Assembly: GCA_903905455.1 (NCBI GenBank)
Contig: CAIVGN010000171.1
Span: 1 to 63,707 of the forward strand
Length of the DNA stretch: 63,707 nucleotides
Direction of reading: 5' to 3'
DNA from: an uncultured Archangium sp.
GTDB lineage: Bacteria > Myxococcota > Myxococcia > Myxococcales > Myxococcaceae
The first letter of the stretch is position 1. Each line of letters opens with the position of its first letter. The position numbers and the translations under genes were made by a program. Under the pieces are notes generated by a model. That model saw nothing but the letters and a program-made list of their open reading frames with translations, did no database searches and was not told the DNA's origin. This document shows, one piece after another, positions 43,859 through 52,961 of the stretch.

Positions 43859-44769
43859 GAATCACCCTGGGGCTTGAGCATCTTCTCGAGGCGCGCCACG
43901 TTCACCTTCACCTTCAAGTCTTCGGGCCGGAGCACGCCGGCCGCGCGGAAGGCCTCGAGGGCCACCGCGTACTGCTTGCTCAACGACGCCTCGACGGCCT
44001 CCTCGAAGAGCATGTCGAAGGTCTTCGCCGGGGCCTCGGGCGCCGGCTGCTCGAGCGCCAGCTCCGTGAAGGCCTTGGGCTCCATGCCCGCCTCGTCGCT
44101 GAGGCGCGCGCATTCCAGCAGCAGCGACTCGGCCGAGCCCGAGAGGTTGCGCTTGCCCGCCTCGCCGACGAGCGTCTGGCAGCTGACCATCACCTCGCGC
44201 GCGGTGGCCAGGCGGCGGAACGCGGCCATGCCGTCGCCCAGGGAGTCGCTGGCCGACCACGCCTCGCCTTCGACCACCACCAGCTTGCCGCTCGCCTCGC
44301 CGGTCACGTCGAGCACCACCGAGTGGCGCCCGATGGACGCCAGCTGCAGGTAGTCGGGCACGCCGAAGGGCGACGCGGCCGGCGGCGTGGCCACCCACTG
44401 GGTGACGAGCGCGCGCAGCTGCTCCAGGGACACGGGCTTCTCCAGCACTTCGACGCCGGCGTGGGGGGGAATCTGGGCCCGGTACGCCTTGACGTAGGCC
44501 GACACGAAGACGACGTGCGGCTTGAGGCCCCGCGCGCCCAGCTCGCCCAGCAGCTCGATGCCCGAGCGGTCGGGGAGATCGATGTCGCTGATCACGATGG
44601 CCGGCGCCCGCACCTGGATCTCGGCCACCGCCGCGGCCACCGAGCCCACGCCGACCACCTCGACGCCGGGCAGCCGCGAGAGCCCGGCCACGACGGACTT
44701 CAGGAGCAACGGCTCATCTTCCACGATGAGCACGCGCGCCGCGCCGTGACCGGAGGGAGACGAGCTCAT
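43855..44769 (-). CDS. Response regulator with DUF4388 (PATAN) domain
   Basis: This 304-aa protein starts with a receiver domain (RVLIVEDEPLLLKSV; phospho-Asp near 62 in VISDIDLPDRSG; conserved Lys in EKPVS). A DUF4388-type domain (about 130-235, SPFGVPDYLQLASIGRHSVV and GKLVVVEGEAWSAS) follows, a module found with receivers in PatA-like proteins. There is no DNA-binding domain, so output is probably by protein contact. One base separates its ATG from the stop of ODP copy 2; its stop overlaps the ParA start. Confidence 0.88.
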   Translation of the reverse strand: MSSSPSGHGAARVLIVEDEPLLLKSVVAGLSRLPGVEVVGVGSVAAAVAEIQVRAPAIVISDIDLPDRSGIELLGELGARGLKPHVVFVSAYVKAYRAQIPPHAGVEVLEKPVSLEQLRALVTQWVATPPAASPFGVPDYLQLASIGRHSVVLDVTGEASGKLVVVEGEAWSASDSLGDGMAAFRRLATAREVMVSCQTLVGEAGKRNLSGSAESLLLECARLSDEAGMEPKAFTELALEQPAPEAPAKTFDMLFEEAVEASLSKQYAVALEAFRAAGVLRPEDLKVKVNVARLEKMLKPQGDS

Positions 44770-44770
44770 G

Positions 44771-45532
44771 TCACGCCACCGGGACGCGGTAGACGTCGTC
44801 GAGCAGGTCGACGCCACACTCGAGCTGTTCGCACCAGTCGATGAAGCGATTCACCATGGGCCGGCCCTTCATGTAGCAGCCGTGCTGCGGGGCGATGCAC
44901 TCGATGTCCAGCTGGCGCACCATCTTCGCCCAGGCGCGCATGGACCGGCCGCTGGACATGTACCGCCGGTGGAAGCCCTCCATGAAGGGGATGTGCGCGT
45001 CGAAGTCCTTCACCGCCTCGAAGCCGTCGTTGAGCGAGGCCCCGAGGTCACCCGAGTAGAGGATCTTCGAGACCGGGTCGTAGACCTGGAAGTTGCCCGG
45101 CGAGTGGAGGAAGTGCGCGGGGAGGATGACCAGCTGGAGCCCGCGCAGGTCGAGCAGCATGCCCCCGTCGGGGATGCCCTTGAGCCGGTGGGTGACGAGG
45201 CGATCCAGCCCGAAGTGGGGGATGAAGCGCAGCCACAGGTTCGAGGCGTAGCCGATGGCGTCGGTGGTCATCAGCCAGCCGTTCACCGCGGCCACGATGT
45301 CCGGGTCCTGGTGCGAGAGGAAGACGTACTCGAGCTTGCCGCCGCCCAGCTGCGACATCGTGTCCGAGAGGACCTTGGCGTAGACCTTGTGCCCGCCCGG
45401 GTCGAGGATCATGCCCCCCTTCTCGTGGATGATCAGGTGCTGGTTGGACTGCACCGCGGTGTCGCCGGCCTGCGACTCTTCGAGGAGCACGTTGCGGTGA
45501 TTCGGACTGTCGAACAAGACGATGGAGGACAT
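44771..45532 (-). CDS. Oxygen-binding di-iron (ODP) metallo-beta-lactamase-fold protein, copy 2
   Basis: This 253-aa paralogue of the 41568-42320 protein has the same ligands: FLSHQDPDIV, PAHFLHSPGNF, YSGDLGAS and APQHG. The two copies diverge mainly at both ends and around the loop before the first ligands. The tight spacing (13 bases after the roadblock gene, one base before the receiver gene) puts it in one operon with the PAS kinase, roadblock, receiver and ParA genes. Sensor role inferred. Confidence 0.88.
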   Translation of the reverse strand: MSSIVLFDSPNHRNVLLEESQAGDTAVQSNQHLIIHEKGGMILDPGGHKVYAKVLSDTMSQLGGGKLEYVFLSHQDPDIVAAVNGWLMTTDAIGYASNLWLRFIPHFGLDRLVTHRLKGIPDGGMLLDLRGLQLVILPAHFLHSPGNFQVYDPVSKILYSGDLGASLNDGFEAVKDFDAHIPFMEGFHRRYMSSGRSMRAWAKMVRQLDIECIAPQHGCYMKGRPMVNRFIDWCEQLECGVDLLDDVYRVPVA

Positions 45533-45545
45533 GGCGCGCTCGCTT

Positions 45546-45911
45546 TCAGAGGATCTTCGAGATGTCTTTCACGGCCTTGTTCATGTCGAGAAAGATGAGG
45601 CCCAGCTTCGCGTCGTGCGTGGCGAGCACCAGCAACATGGTGCCCGACGCCGCGCCCACCATCACCACGTAGCCGTCCTTGCCGCGGATCAGCACCTGCT
45701 CGAGGTGCCCGCGCTGCAGCTCGGTGGCGGCGCGCTGGCCCAGGCTCAAGAGCGTGGAGCTCATGCCGGCCACGCGCATCTCGTCGACGTGCTGGGGGAG
45801 CGCGCTGGCGATCATCAGGCCATCTTCAGAGATCAGCGCGCTCGCTTCGATCTCCGGCGTACCTGCCTGGATCGAGCGCAAGACGCGGTTCAAGTCCTCA
45901 GTTCGAGACAT
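45546..45911 (-). CDS. Roadblock/LC7 domain protein
   Basis: This 121-aa single-domain roadblock protein (MSRTEDLNRVLRSIQAGTPE ... GYVVMVGAASGTMLLVLAT) is similar in size and pattern to MglB-type proteins, which are GTPase-activating partners of MglA polarity GTPases. No MglA-type GTPase is encoded nearby. Its start overlaps the end of the PAS kinase gene by 14 bases, so translation is coupled. Confidence 0.88.
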   Translation of the reverse strand: MSRTEDLNRVLRSIQAGTPEIEASALISEDGLMIASALPQHVDEMRVAGMSSTLLSLGQRAATELQRGHLEQVLIRGKDGYVVMVGAASGTMLLVLATHDAKLGLIFLDMNKAVKDISKIL

Positions 45912-46941
45912 CGGAAACTCCCGGGGTGATGGGGAAAGTCAGGGTGATGCGGGTGCCCTGGGCGGGGGCAGAATCGACCGTCAACGTGCCCGCCACGGCT
46001 TCGGCCACGCCGGCGCACAACGCGAGGCCGATGCCCGAGCCGCGCGACTTGGTGGTGAAGAACAGCTCGGTGCACCGCTGCTGGACCTCGGTGGTCATGC
46101 CCGCGCCGGTGTCGGCCACGCGGAGGGTCATCGCCGAGGCATCGCGGTCGAAGTGCGCGTGGGCCTCGATGCGTTGCCCGGCGGTGCAGGCGTGAATGGC
46201 GTTGGTCATCAGGTTGAAGAGCACCGCGCGCACCGCCGCCGGCTCGAAGGGCAGCAGCGGCATGTCGTGCACGTCGAGCTTCGCGATGATGCCGCGCGCC
46301 GCCGCCTGGGGCTCGAGCAACGCGAAGGCCTCGCGCAGGGCGAGGTCGATGGCGTGGTGCCGCGTGCTGCGCACCTCGTGGCGAAAGCGCCCCAGCCCGT
46401 CGAGGGTCAGGCTCAGCCTGCGCACCTCGCTCAAGATGCCGTGCAGCCGCTCGCGCTGATCTTCCGGCGAGTCTTCGATGAGCAACTCCATGGCCAGGGC
46501 GATGCTCGCCAGCGGGTTCTTCAGCTCGTGGAGCACCGCGGGCATCACCTCGCTGATGCTCGCCAACTGCAGCAGCCGGTTGCGCTCGGCCTGGGTCTGC
46601 TCGAACTGGGTGATGTCCTGGAAGGCGATGAGCCGCGCGCCGCCCGACAGCAGGGTGGTCTGGTAGCCGAAGGTCCGCGCGCCCTCGAGGCCCTTGACCG
46701 TCAGCCGGGGCCGCTCGTGGCCTTCGCCGGAGGCCGCCACCATCGATTTCGCGAAGTCGGTGCTGGTCAGCCCCGCGTCCCGAACGAGGGCCTGGGCCCG
46801 GGCGTTCAGGTAGTCGATGTCACCCGTCTTGGAGACGAGCACGACGGCGATGGGCAGGCAGTCCACGAGCTCGGTCAACAAGGGGTCAAAGGTTGAGCAA
46901 GCCCTGTACCGTGGGCCGTGCTCGGAGCTCGAGGCGGTCAC
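45898..46941 (-). CDS. Soluble PAS-domain sensor histidine kinase
   Basis: This 347-aa protein has no membrane helix. A PAS domain (about 25-125, LPIAVVLVSKTGDIDYLNARA) precedes a HisKA helix with the phospho-His in VLHELKNPLASIALAMELL. A HATPase domain follows, with NLMTNAIHA, DTGAGMT and GSGIGLALCAGV. It is the first gene of the leftward operon with roadblock, ODP, receiver-DUF4388, ParA and second roadblock. It presumably phosphorylates the receiver two genes down. Whether the PAS domain binds heme or flavin cannot be seen. Confidence 0.9.
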   Translation of the reverse strand: MTASSSEHGPRYRACSTFDPLLTELVDCLPIAVVLVSKTGDIDYLNARAQALVRDAGLTSTDFAKSMVAASGEGHERPRLTVKGLEGARTFGYQTTLLSGGARLIAFQDITQFEQTQAERNRLLQLASISEVMPAVLHELKNPLASIALAMELLIEDSPEDQRERLHGILSEVRRLSLTLDGLGRFRHEVRSTRHHAIDLALREAFALLEPQAAARGIIAKLDVHDMPLLPFEPAAVRAVLFNLMTNAIHACTAGQRIEAHAHFDRDASAMTLRVADTGAGMTTEVQQRCTELFFTTKSRGSGIGLALCAGVAEAVAGTLTVDSAPAQGTRITLTFPITPGVSDVSN

Positions 46942-46989
46942 CGCACCCCCTGCGTTCCCGGGGGGAGCAGCGCAGTTCGTGCGTCCTCA

Positions 46990-47006
46990 CTCAGGGATTC
47001 CCTGAG
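46990..47006. promoter_or_regulatory. Perfect 7-bp inverted repeat upstream of the PAS-kinase gene
   Basis: CTCAGGG and CCCTGAG with a 3-base spacer lie about 50 bases before the kinase start. It could be an operator for the signalling operon or a short hairpin. The regulator is unknown. Confidence 0.4.
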
Positions 47007-47062
47007 GGCCTCCGAGCGATTGGCTGACGGGTGTGGCCCGGCTGATCAGGTCGCGAGCGCTG

Positions 47063-47086
47063 GAGTGGGCGCTTTCCCACCCACTC
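47063..47086 (-). terminator. Possible hairpin downstream of the O-antigen-ligase-like gene
   Basis: GAGTGGG and CCCACTC flank a 10-base loop about 160 bases past the leftward stop at 47245. There is no U-run on either strand, so it is weak as an intrinsic terminator. Confidence 0.25.
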
Positions 47087-47244
47087 CCGACGAAGCCCTC
47101 GCGAAGTTTCGGTGGCGCCCTTCGCTGCCTCGCGGGGGACGACGATGTTGGCACCGTCAAGTTCAAGCCGGGCAGTCGTCAATTTTGATGACGCGCTCGC
47201 CAACCCGAGCACCAGCCTGAGGGTCTCAGGGCCCTCGGCGCCGG

Positions 47245-49077
47245 TCACCGTGCCAACAAGTTCGGAGCGCCGCACGCGTCGCCGGGCAAGGCGAACACCT
47301 CGGGGCCGCGCAACACCTCGAGCGCGAGCGCCGGGTCGCCGCTGGCCGCGAGCACCTGGGCGAGCGCCGAGGTGGCCACCCCGAGACCCTCGGGCCAGTC
47401 GCGCCAGTCACCCTTGACGGCAGCCTCCAGGGCGGCGCGCGCCTCGAGGGCCCGGCCCTGCTGCAACCGCAACCGCGCCAGCAGCAACCACGCGGGCGCG
47501 TCGGTCGGGTACAGCCCGAGCACCGAGAGCAGGGTGCGCTCCACCAGCACCTCGTCGTGGAGCCGGAAGCTGGCCTCGGCGGCGTCCAGTGCGATGCGCG
47601 CGTCCAGCGGGGCGTGGCGCCGGGCCCGCTCGAAGGCGGCCAGTGACTTCGCGGCGTCGCCGAGCTTCGCCTGCACGCGGCCCACGTTGGCCTCGAACAC
47701 CGCGGCCCCGGGCAGGACCTCCGTCGCGCGGGTGTACGCGGCGAGGCTCTGCGGCAGCGCGCCGCGTTGCTCGAGCCATTCGCCGTGGAGCGCCCACCAC
47801 GGACCGCGCCAGGGCTCGAGGTGCTCGGCCGCGCGGAACCACTGCTCGTCATCGCGTGCCTGGGCCCGGTACACGCAGACCGACGCGGCGAACATCGAGC
47901 CCGTCAGCGCGAGCGGCACGAGGGTCGCCAGCGGCGCCCAGCCGGGCAGCGCGACGGGCTTGCGCTCCACGGAGAGCGCCAGGCAGCACGCGCCCAGGGC
48001 CATCACCAGCACGCCGGAGAAGGCGACCATGGACGCGGCGCCCAGCGCCAGCACCGCGCCCACGAGCCCCGCGTCGCGCACCGGCTGGGCACGCCACGCG
48101 CGGACGACGAGGACGACGCAGCCCAGCAGCACCGCGACGCCCAACAGCCCCTGGGTGGCGAAGGTCTGCGGCACCAGCGAGTGGGCGTGCCCGGCGGTGC
48201 CGCCCCACTCGTAGCGCCAGGCGTCGGGGTGACGCAGTTGCTGGTCCACCAGCACGAAGGTGTCGAAGCCCCAGCCGAGCCACGGGTGCGCGCGAAAGCC
48301 GGCCCACGCGGTGCCCCACAGCTGCACCCGGGTAGGCGCGACGAAGAAGTGCGTGAGCCGCTCGAGCAGCGCGGCCGGCCCGGCGACGAGGCCCACCACG
48401 GCCACGAGCGGGAGCGTGAAGAGCACGTGCCGGCGCGTGGGCCGCACGCCCGAGAGCAGCAGCCAGCTGACCACGCCCACGGCCAACGCCAGCCACCCCG
48501 CCCGCGAGAGGGTGACCACGCAGGTCAGCGCGGCGATGGCGGCCAGCACCCACCCGCTCCACTTCCCCGAGGCGCGGGCGTGCTCGAGACAGAGCACGGT
48601 GATCATCGCCATCCACACGCCCAGCTGCGTGGGGTGACCGAGCGTGGCGAAGGGGCGCAGGCCGCCGCACCACCGCGCCGCGTCGCCCCACACGAACGGG
48701 TCGAGACCGACGCCCTGCACCAGCGCCCACAGCGCGAGGGGCACGGTGGTCCACAGCACGGGCACCAACACGTCGCGGCGGAGACTCGCGTCGAGCGGCA
48801 CCGCCACCAGGGAGAACGCGCCGACGGTGACGAGGCTGATCAACCCGGGCAGCGAGAGCGACCACGAGACGGAGGTCACGGTGCTGATCACCGCGGCCGA
48901 GCCCAGCAGCGCCACCACCCCCAGCCACGGACGGGGCACGACGAAGCGCGGCGCCGCATACGAGAGCACCACCGCGCCGAGCGCGAGCACCAGCTGGTGG
49001 GGGAGCTCGAAGTTGTCGGTGGCGAAGGGGAAGAAGACGAGCGCGGCCAGCGCCAGCCAGCCGCCCGCGTGCCTCAC
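47245..49077 (-). CDS. O-antigen ligase/polymerase-like membrane protein with TPR tail
   Basis: This 610-aa protein is read from GTG at 49077, which overlaps the stop of the upstream gene (GTGA). About ten to twelve membrane helices cover residues 5-425. The large periplasmic loop carries the Wzy_C/O-antigen ligase signature (TRVQLWGTAWAGFRAHPWLG then WGFDTF, and GHAHSLVP). The C-terminal 170 residues are helical repeats of TPR type (WALHGEWLEQRGALPQSLAA). The family joins or polymerises surface polysaccharide or glycosylates proteins. No other glycan genes are nearby. It is coupled to a lipoprotein gene. Confidence 0.85.
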   Translation of the reverse strand: MRHAGGWLALAALVFFPFATDNFELPHQLVLALGAVVLSYAAPRFVVPRPWLGVVALLGSAAVISTVTSVSWSLSLPGLISLVTVGAFSLVAVPLDASLRRDVLVPVLWTTVPLALWALVQGVGLDPFVWGDAARWCGGLRPFATLGHPTQLGVWMAMITVLCLEHARASGKWSGWVLAAIAALTCVVTLSRAGWLALAVGVVSWLLLSGVRPTRRHVLFTLPLVAVVGLVAGPAALLERLTHFFVAPTRVQLWGTAWAGFRAHPWLGWGFDTFVLVDQQLRHPDAWRYEWGGTAGHAHSLVPQTFATQGLLGVAVLLGCVVLVVRAWRAQPVRDAGLVGAVLALGAASMVAFSGVLVMALGACCLALSVERKPVALPGWAPLATLVPLALTGSMFAASVCVYRAQARDDEQWFRAAEHLEPWRGPWWALHGEWLEQRGALPQSLAAYTRATEVLPGAAVFEANVGRVQAKLGDAAKSLAAFERARRHAPLDARIALDAAEASFRLHDEVLVERTLLSVLGLYPTDAPAWLLLARLRLQQGRALEARAALEAAVKGDWRDWPEGLGVATSALAQVLAASGDPALALEVLRGPEVFALPGDACGAPNLLAR

Positions 49078-50138
49078 TGGACGATGAGGGTCGCCGCGGC
49101 GAAGCGGGTGCCGACGCCCACCGACACCACGTAGATGCCCGGCGTCGAGGGCGCGGTGTACGTGCCCGACTGGTTCACCGTGCCGGTGCTGCCCAGGGGA
49201 TCCGCCACCGACCACGCCACGCTCTCGCCGGTGGACACGAAGGCGGTCAACTGCACCACGCCGCCCCGCGAGACGGTGGAAACGGCCGGCGTCACCGAGA
49301 TGGACGGCAAGGTGGTGTTGCTGCCCTCCACCACGCGGGTCGCCCAGATGTTGCTGCCCGTCTCTCGCGCGTAGACCCGCTTGACCGCGGCATCGACGCG
49401 CAGCTGCGGGCCGGTGAAGGACCCCGACGGCCAGGCGAACCACTCGACCCCGCTCACGCCCCGGACGTTGGCGCCCGTCGAGAGAGCGCGGATGCCGGCG
49501 AAGGTCTGCTCGGAGCCGAGCGCCAACGCATAGGGGTCCGACGAGTAGGTGATGGGCACGACCATGAAGGGCTGCGCCGAGAACGAGGTCGTGATGTCGA
49601 TGTACTTCGCGAAGCCCGAGCTACAGAGCCACTCCGCGCGCACCCGGGCGCTCGCGTTGCCCGACGGCGAGAAGTACGTGGCCGAAGAGATGCCCGTCGA
49701 GACCAGCCGCCCCGGGCCCGACTCGAGCACGAAGTTCACGGTGCGCTCCGCGTGCCTGATGTCCGCGCTCAACTCCAGCGAGTCAGCCGAGGGCATCGTC
49801 GCCACTTCCGGCATGACGTTCAGGCTCGGCAAGAAGGAGCCCCCCCCTTGGCACGTGCCGTAGCCGCCACCGGTACCGCCACCCGTGCCGCCGGCCCCGC
49901 CGCCGGTGCCCGACGTCGTCCCGCCGACGCAGGCCCCGAGCGTGCACTGCTGGGTGAAGGTGCACACGTTGCAGCTCACCCCGCCGAGGCCGCAGGCCGC
50001 CAGCGTGGTGCCCGTCTCGCATTTCCCGGCGACGTCACAGCACCCGGTGGGGCAACTCGCCGCCGAGCACGCCTCGCCTCCACACGCCGAGAAACCGACC
50101 GCCACCACCACCGATGCCCACAGGGCCAGAGCACGCAT
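49074..50138 (-). CDS. Cys-rich lipoprotein with Ig-like (Big) C-terminal domain
   Basis: This 354-aa protein has a lipoprotein signal (LALWASVVVAVGFSAC, lipid Cys 19). A Cys-rich stretch (CSAASCPTGCCDVAGKC ... CGLGGVSCNVC) and a Gly/Thr-rich linker follow. The C-terminal region of about 250 residues ends with a Big-type Ig-like domain (VTPAVSTVSRGGVVQLTAFV). The stop overlaps the GTG start of the O-antigen-ligase-like gene. It may be an outer-membrane partner of that protein, but this rests only on the coupling. Confidence 0.82.
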   Translation of the reverse strand: MRALALWASVVVAVGFSACGGEACSAASCPTGCCDVAGKCETGTTLAACGLGGVSCNVCTFTQQCTLGACVGGTTSGTGGGAGGTGGGTGGGYGTCQGGGSFLPSLNVMPEVATMPSADSLELSADIRHAERTVNFVLESGPGRLVSTGISSATYFSPSGNASARVRAEWLCSSGFAKYIDITTSFSAQPFMVVPITYSSDPYALALGSEQTFAGIRALSTGANVRGVSGVEWFAWPSGSFTGPQLRVDAAVKRVYARETGSNIWATRVVEGSNTTLPSISVTPAVSTVSRGGVVQLTAFVSTGESVAWSVADPLGSTGTVNQSGTYTAPSTPGIYVVSVGVGTRFAAATLIVQ

Positions 50139-50268
50139 GGGCGCACCTTGGGGCGCGCTGCGGTGAACAACAAGGAAGATTCCCGTGGCCGTTTCTCGCG
50201 CGCGAAGTCAGGGCCGTCGTAACGCAACGCCCCGTGCGGAAGGGCGCGAGCGGTGCTCACATGGCACC

Positions 50269-51087
50269 ATGATCCGCCTCGCAGCGATCCTCTTCGTGGT
50301 CGACGCCGTGCTCGGCGCCGCGGTCTGGTTCACCACGCCCCCGTCGGCCCCCCGCCCTGACACGACCCCCTCGAACCCCACCGAGGTGGTGATGAACCAG
50401 GCCCACGCGCCCAGCCGCGGCCCGCGCCCCGAAGAAGCCACCGCCGTCGAGCAGGTCTCGCCGGCCGAGCGCGCGGCCGTGGAGGACCTGCCCGTCTTCG
50501 AGGGCGGCCTGACCCCGGAGCTCAAGCACTTCGCCCTGGTCACCGTGGAGAACTGCACCCACCGCGTCATCGCCTGGACCGCCGACGAGCAGCTCTTCGC
50601 CGCCGACTTGAAGCTGACGAAAGAGAAGGACGGCGCCCGGGCCCGCGTGCTGCGCGACGTCACCAGGCGCTCACCCTTCGAGCGTTGCCTCGACCACGAC
50701 CTGCAGGCCCAGGTCCTCGACGACGTCAACCTCACCGCGCCGGCGATGCGCGTCTTCTTCTCGTTGCCCGAGCTGATGCACCTCGAGAAGAAGCCCGGCG
50801 CGCTGCCCGAGCCCACCGAGGTGCACGCGCTGATGCAGAAGTGCGGCGCCCCGCCGATGGCCGTGCACTACCAGGTGAGCGTGGAGGCCGACGCGGTGGT
50901 GGTGGAGAAGCCGACCTTCGTGCCCGAGGACGTCACGGCCACGGTGCGCGCCTGCCTCGAGGCGGGCATCGCCCGGCGCGTGACCTTCCCGCCCGAGAGC
51001 CGCCCGGGGTGGACGAGCGCCCGGGCCGAGGTGAAGACGCACGAAGGCGGGGTGCTGACCCGCTCGACCATGCGCTTCGTGAAGTGA
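50269..51087 (+). CDS. Hypothetical protein with N-terminal membrane anchor
   Basis: This 272-aa protein starts at ATG 50269 with a single hydrophobic N-terminal segment (MIRLAAILFVVDAVLGAAVW), either an anchor or an uncleaved signal. A Pro-rich linker and a domain with four to five conserved-looking Cys (ENCTHRVIAW, ERCLDHD, MQKCGAPP, VRACLEAG) follow. No family is recognised. In-frame codons upstream to 50185 lack a ribosome site. It converges on the collagen-like lipoprotein gene. Confidence 0.72.
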   Translation: MIRLAAILFVVDAVLGAAVWFTTPPSAPRPDTTPSNPTEVVMNQAHAPSRGPRPEEATAVEQVSPAERAAVEDLPVFEGGLTPELKHFALVTVENCTHRVIAWTADEQLFAADLKLTKEKDGARARVLRDVTRRSPFERCLDHDLQAQVLDDVNLTAPAMRVFFSLPELMHLEKKPGALPEPTEVHALMQKCGAPPMAVHYQVSVEADAVVVEKPTFVPEDVTATVRACLEAGIARRVTFPPESRPGWTSARAEVKTHEGGVLTRSTMRFVK

Positions 51088-51095
51088 ACCGCTGA

Positions 51096-52925
51096 TCAGT
51101 GCACGCTGAACTGCACCGGGCCATCGGCGCCGTCCGGCCCGTTGTAGCCGTCGCGCCCGCGGTACCCGTCAGAGCCGCGCTGGCCCGACGAGCCGCTCGA
51201 GAGGTAGTTGCTGCTGCCGCCGCTGGTGGTGCAGCTCATGCCGCTGCCGCCGCTGCCCCCTTCGCCGCCCGAGCCACCGCGCCCGCCGGTGCCGCCGGCG
51301 CCGCCCTGCCCGCCGCGCGAGCGCACCACCTGCCGCACCAGCGCCTCGTCCGCCGGGCAATGCCCGCCGCAGCGCAGCTCGACGTTCACCACGCCGCCGG
51401 GGCCACCCGCACCGCCGGGGCCGCCGTCGCCACCGCGCCCGCCGTCGCCACCGCGCCCGCCCTGCTGGCCCGCGGTGTACGGGCAGCTCGCGCTGTTGCC
51501 GTTGTAGCCGCGCGCACCGGCGTAGCCGTCACGCCCCGACTGGCCCGCGTAGCCATTGCCGCCGCGGCTGCCGAACTCGAAGAAGCCGGCCTGCGCGTCG
51601 CGCGGGTAGATGGCCTGGCGCCGCACCGAGGTCTCGCTCACCGCGTCGAAGAGCAGCGCCGCGTCGGTGGGCTGCACCACCACGTTCAACGCCGGCCCGC
51701 GCTCGCCCTGGTGCGGCGCGAAGAAGTACGACGCCGGCGCGAGGAAGCGCAGCGGCACCTGCAGGGTGGTGACCAGCTGACCGCCCAGGCGCACCGGCAC
51801 CACCATGCCGCTGCCCCCGCGGGCCAGCTCGAAGGCGTCCTTCATCGCGAGGCGATCCGGCAGCCGGAGCACGCCCTCCTTGTCCAGCGAGACCAACGCG
51901 TTGCCCAGCTCCACGTCGCGGGCGTCGATGCAGGGCTCGACGATCATCGCGCTGGGCCCCAGGCACAGCGGCAGCGGCCGGCTCCAGCCCACGGAGAAGC
52001 GCAGCGTGGGCTTCAAGTCGAGCGTGGGCGTGACCTCGAGGCCGCCCTGGCCCGGGGCGTAGAGGGTCACCAGCTGCGCGTCGAGGTCCTGCTTCACGTA
52101 GCCCAGGAAGGGCAGCGACAAGGGGAGCCCCGGGCGCTCCAGCTTGAGCGTGGCCACGGCCTGGGCCCAGCGGCCGGTGTTCACCACCGCCATCTCCACC
52201 TCGGCGGCCCGGGCCTTCACCTCGGGGAAGTCGGACCGGGCGATGCGCAGCTGCACCAGCCGGTGCCGCGCCGCGAGCCGCAGGGCCTCGTTGGGCAGGC
52301 GCGCGCCCATGCGCGTCAACATCGCGTCGTCCTGCGTGTTCTCGATGTCCGCCTGGGTCAACGCGCGGCCCTGGAACTGCCCGTGCTCCAGCTCCAGCGT
52401 GCTCATCAACGCGTCGAACACCGGGGGCAAGGTGGGCGGCAGCTTCTGGCGCGGGTAACCGGCCAACTGCCGGGTGAGCGACTCCAGCGCGGGCGACGGG
52501 TCGCGCGGCCGGGTGACGAGCACCTCGTGGGCCGCGATGAGCCGCGAGGCCCCCGTGGCGTCGTCGAGCAGCGCGAGCACCAGGCGCGCGAGCTTCTCGA
52601 GGAACAACTCCCGCGAGGCGAGCGGCAGCGTGGGCACCAGCCGCGTGGCGCAGGCCTGCCAGCGCTCGGGCGCCAGGGTGGGCTTCTCCAGCGAGGTGAC
52701 GAAGGGCCCCACCAGCTCGTCGTCGGCGCGCAAGAGCGCCTGCTCGTCACCGCTGGCGGCGCAGACCGCCACGTCGGCGTTGGGTTGCCCCAGGTAGTGC
52801 ACCAACGCGTCGCCCGGCCACCGGGTCGAGTCGGTGCGCAGCTGGGCCGCGGAGTACGGAAGGGGGAAGTGGTGACGGCACCCGAGGGTGCTCAACGAGA
52901 GAAGCGCGAGGCAGAGAACACGCAT
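51096..52925 (-). CDS. Lipoprotein with collagen-like Gly-rich C-terminal region
   Basis: This protein of about 609 aa is read from ATG 52925 (an ATG at 52934 adds three residues). The signal is MRVLCLALLSLSTLGC with lipid Cys 16. The first 440 residues are a mixed helical/beta region with no recognised family (about 20 residues after the signal, HYLGQPNADVAVCAASGDEQ). Residues about 450 onward are collagen-like Gly-X-Y stretches (GGRGGDGGRGGDGGPGGAGG, GYNGPDGADGP). The C-terminal tail holds a few Cys. Such domains make rod-like surface structures; role unknown. Confidence 0.8.
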   Translation of the reverse strand: MRVLCLALLSLSTLGCRHHFPLPYSAAQLRTDSTRWPGDALVHYLGQPNADVAVCAASGDEQALLRADDELVGPFVTSLEKPTLAPERWQACATRLVPTLPLASRELFLEKLARLVLALLDDATGASRLIAAHEVLVTRPRDPSPALESLTRQLAGYPRQKLPPTLPPVFDALMSTLELEHGQFQGRALTQADIENTQDDAMLTRMGARLPNEALRLAARHRLVQLRIARSDFPEVKARAAEVEMAVVNTGRWAQAVATLKLERPGLPLSLPFLGYVKQDLDAQLVTLYAPGQGGLEVTPTLDLKPTLRFSVGWSRPLPLCLGPSAMIVEPCIDARDVELGNALVSLDKEGVLRLPDRLAMKDAFELARGGSGMVVPVRLGGQLVTTLQVPLRFLAPASYFFAPHQGERGPALNVVVQPTDAALLFDAVSETSVRRQAIYPRDAQAGFFEFGSRGGNGYAGQSGRDGYAGARGYNGNSASCPYTAGQQGGRGGDGGRGGDGGPGGAGGPGGVVNVELRCGGHCPADEALVRQVVRSRGGQGGAGGTGGRGGSGGEGGSGGSGMSCTTSGGSSNYLSSGSSGQRGSDGYRGRDGYNGPDGADGPVQFSVH

Positions 52926-52961
52926 GGCGCGCATCTATCCACGGCCCACGCGGGCATGCAC

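Larger units (their letters stand above)
46942..47244. other. Intergenic region upstream of the PAS-kinase operon
   Basis: These 303 bases should hold the promoter of the leftward kinase/ODP operon and the terminator of the O-antigen-ligase-like gene. Two dyads are seen: CTCAGGG-ATT-CCCTGAG at 46990-47006 and GAGTGGG...CCCACTC at 47063-47086. There is no clear -35/-10 pair and no coding frame with good codon bias. Confidence 0.5.
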
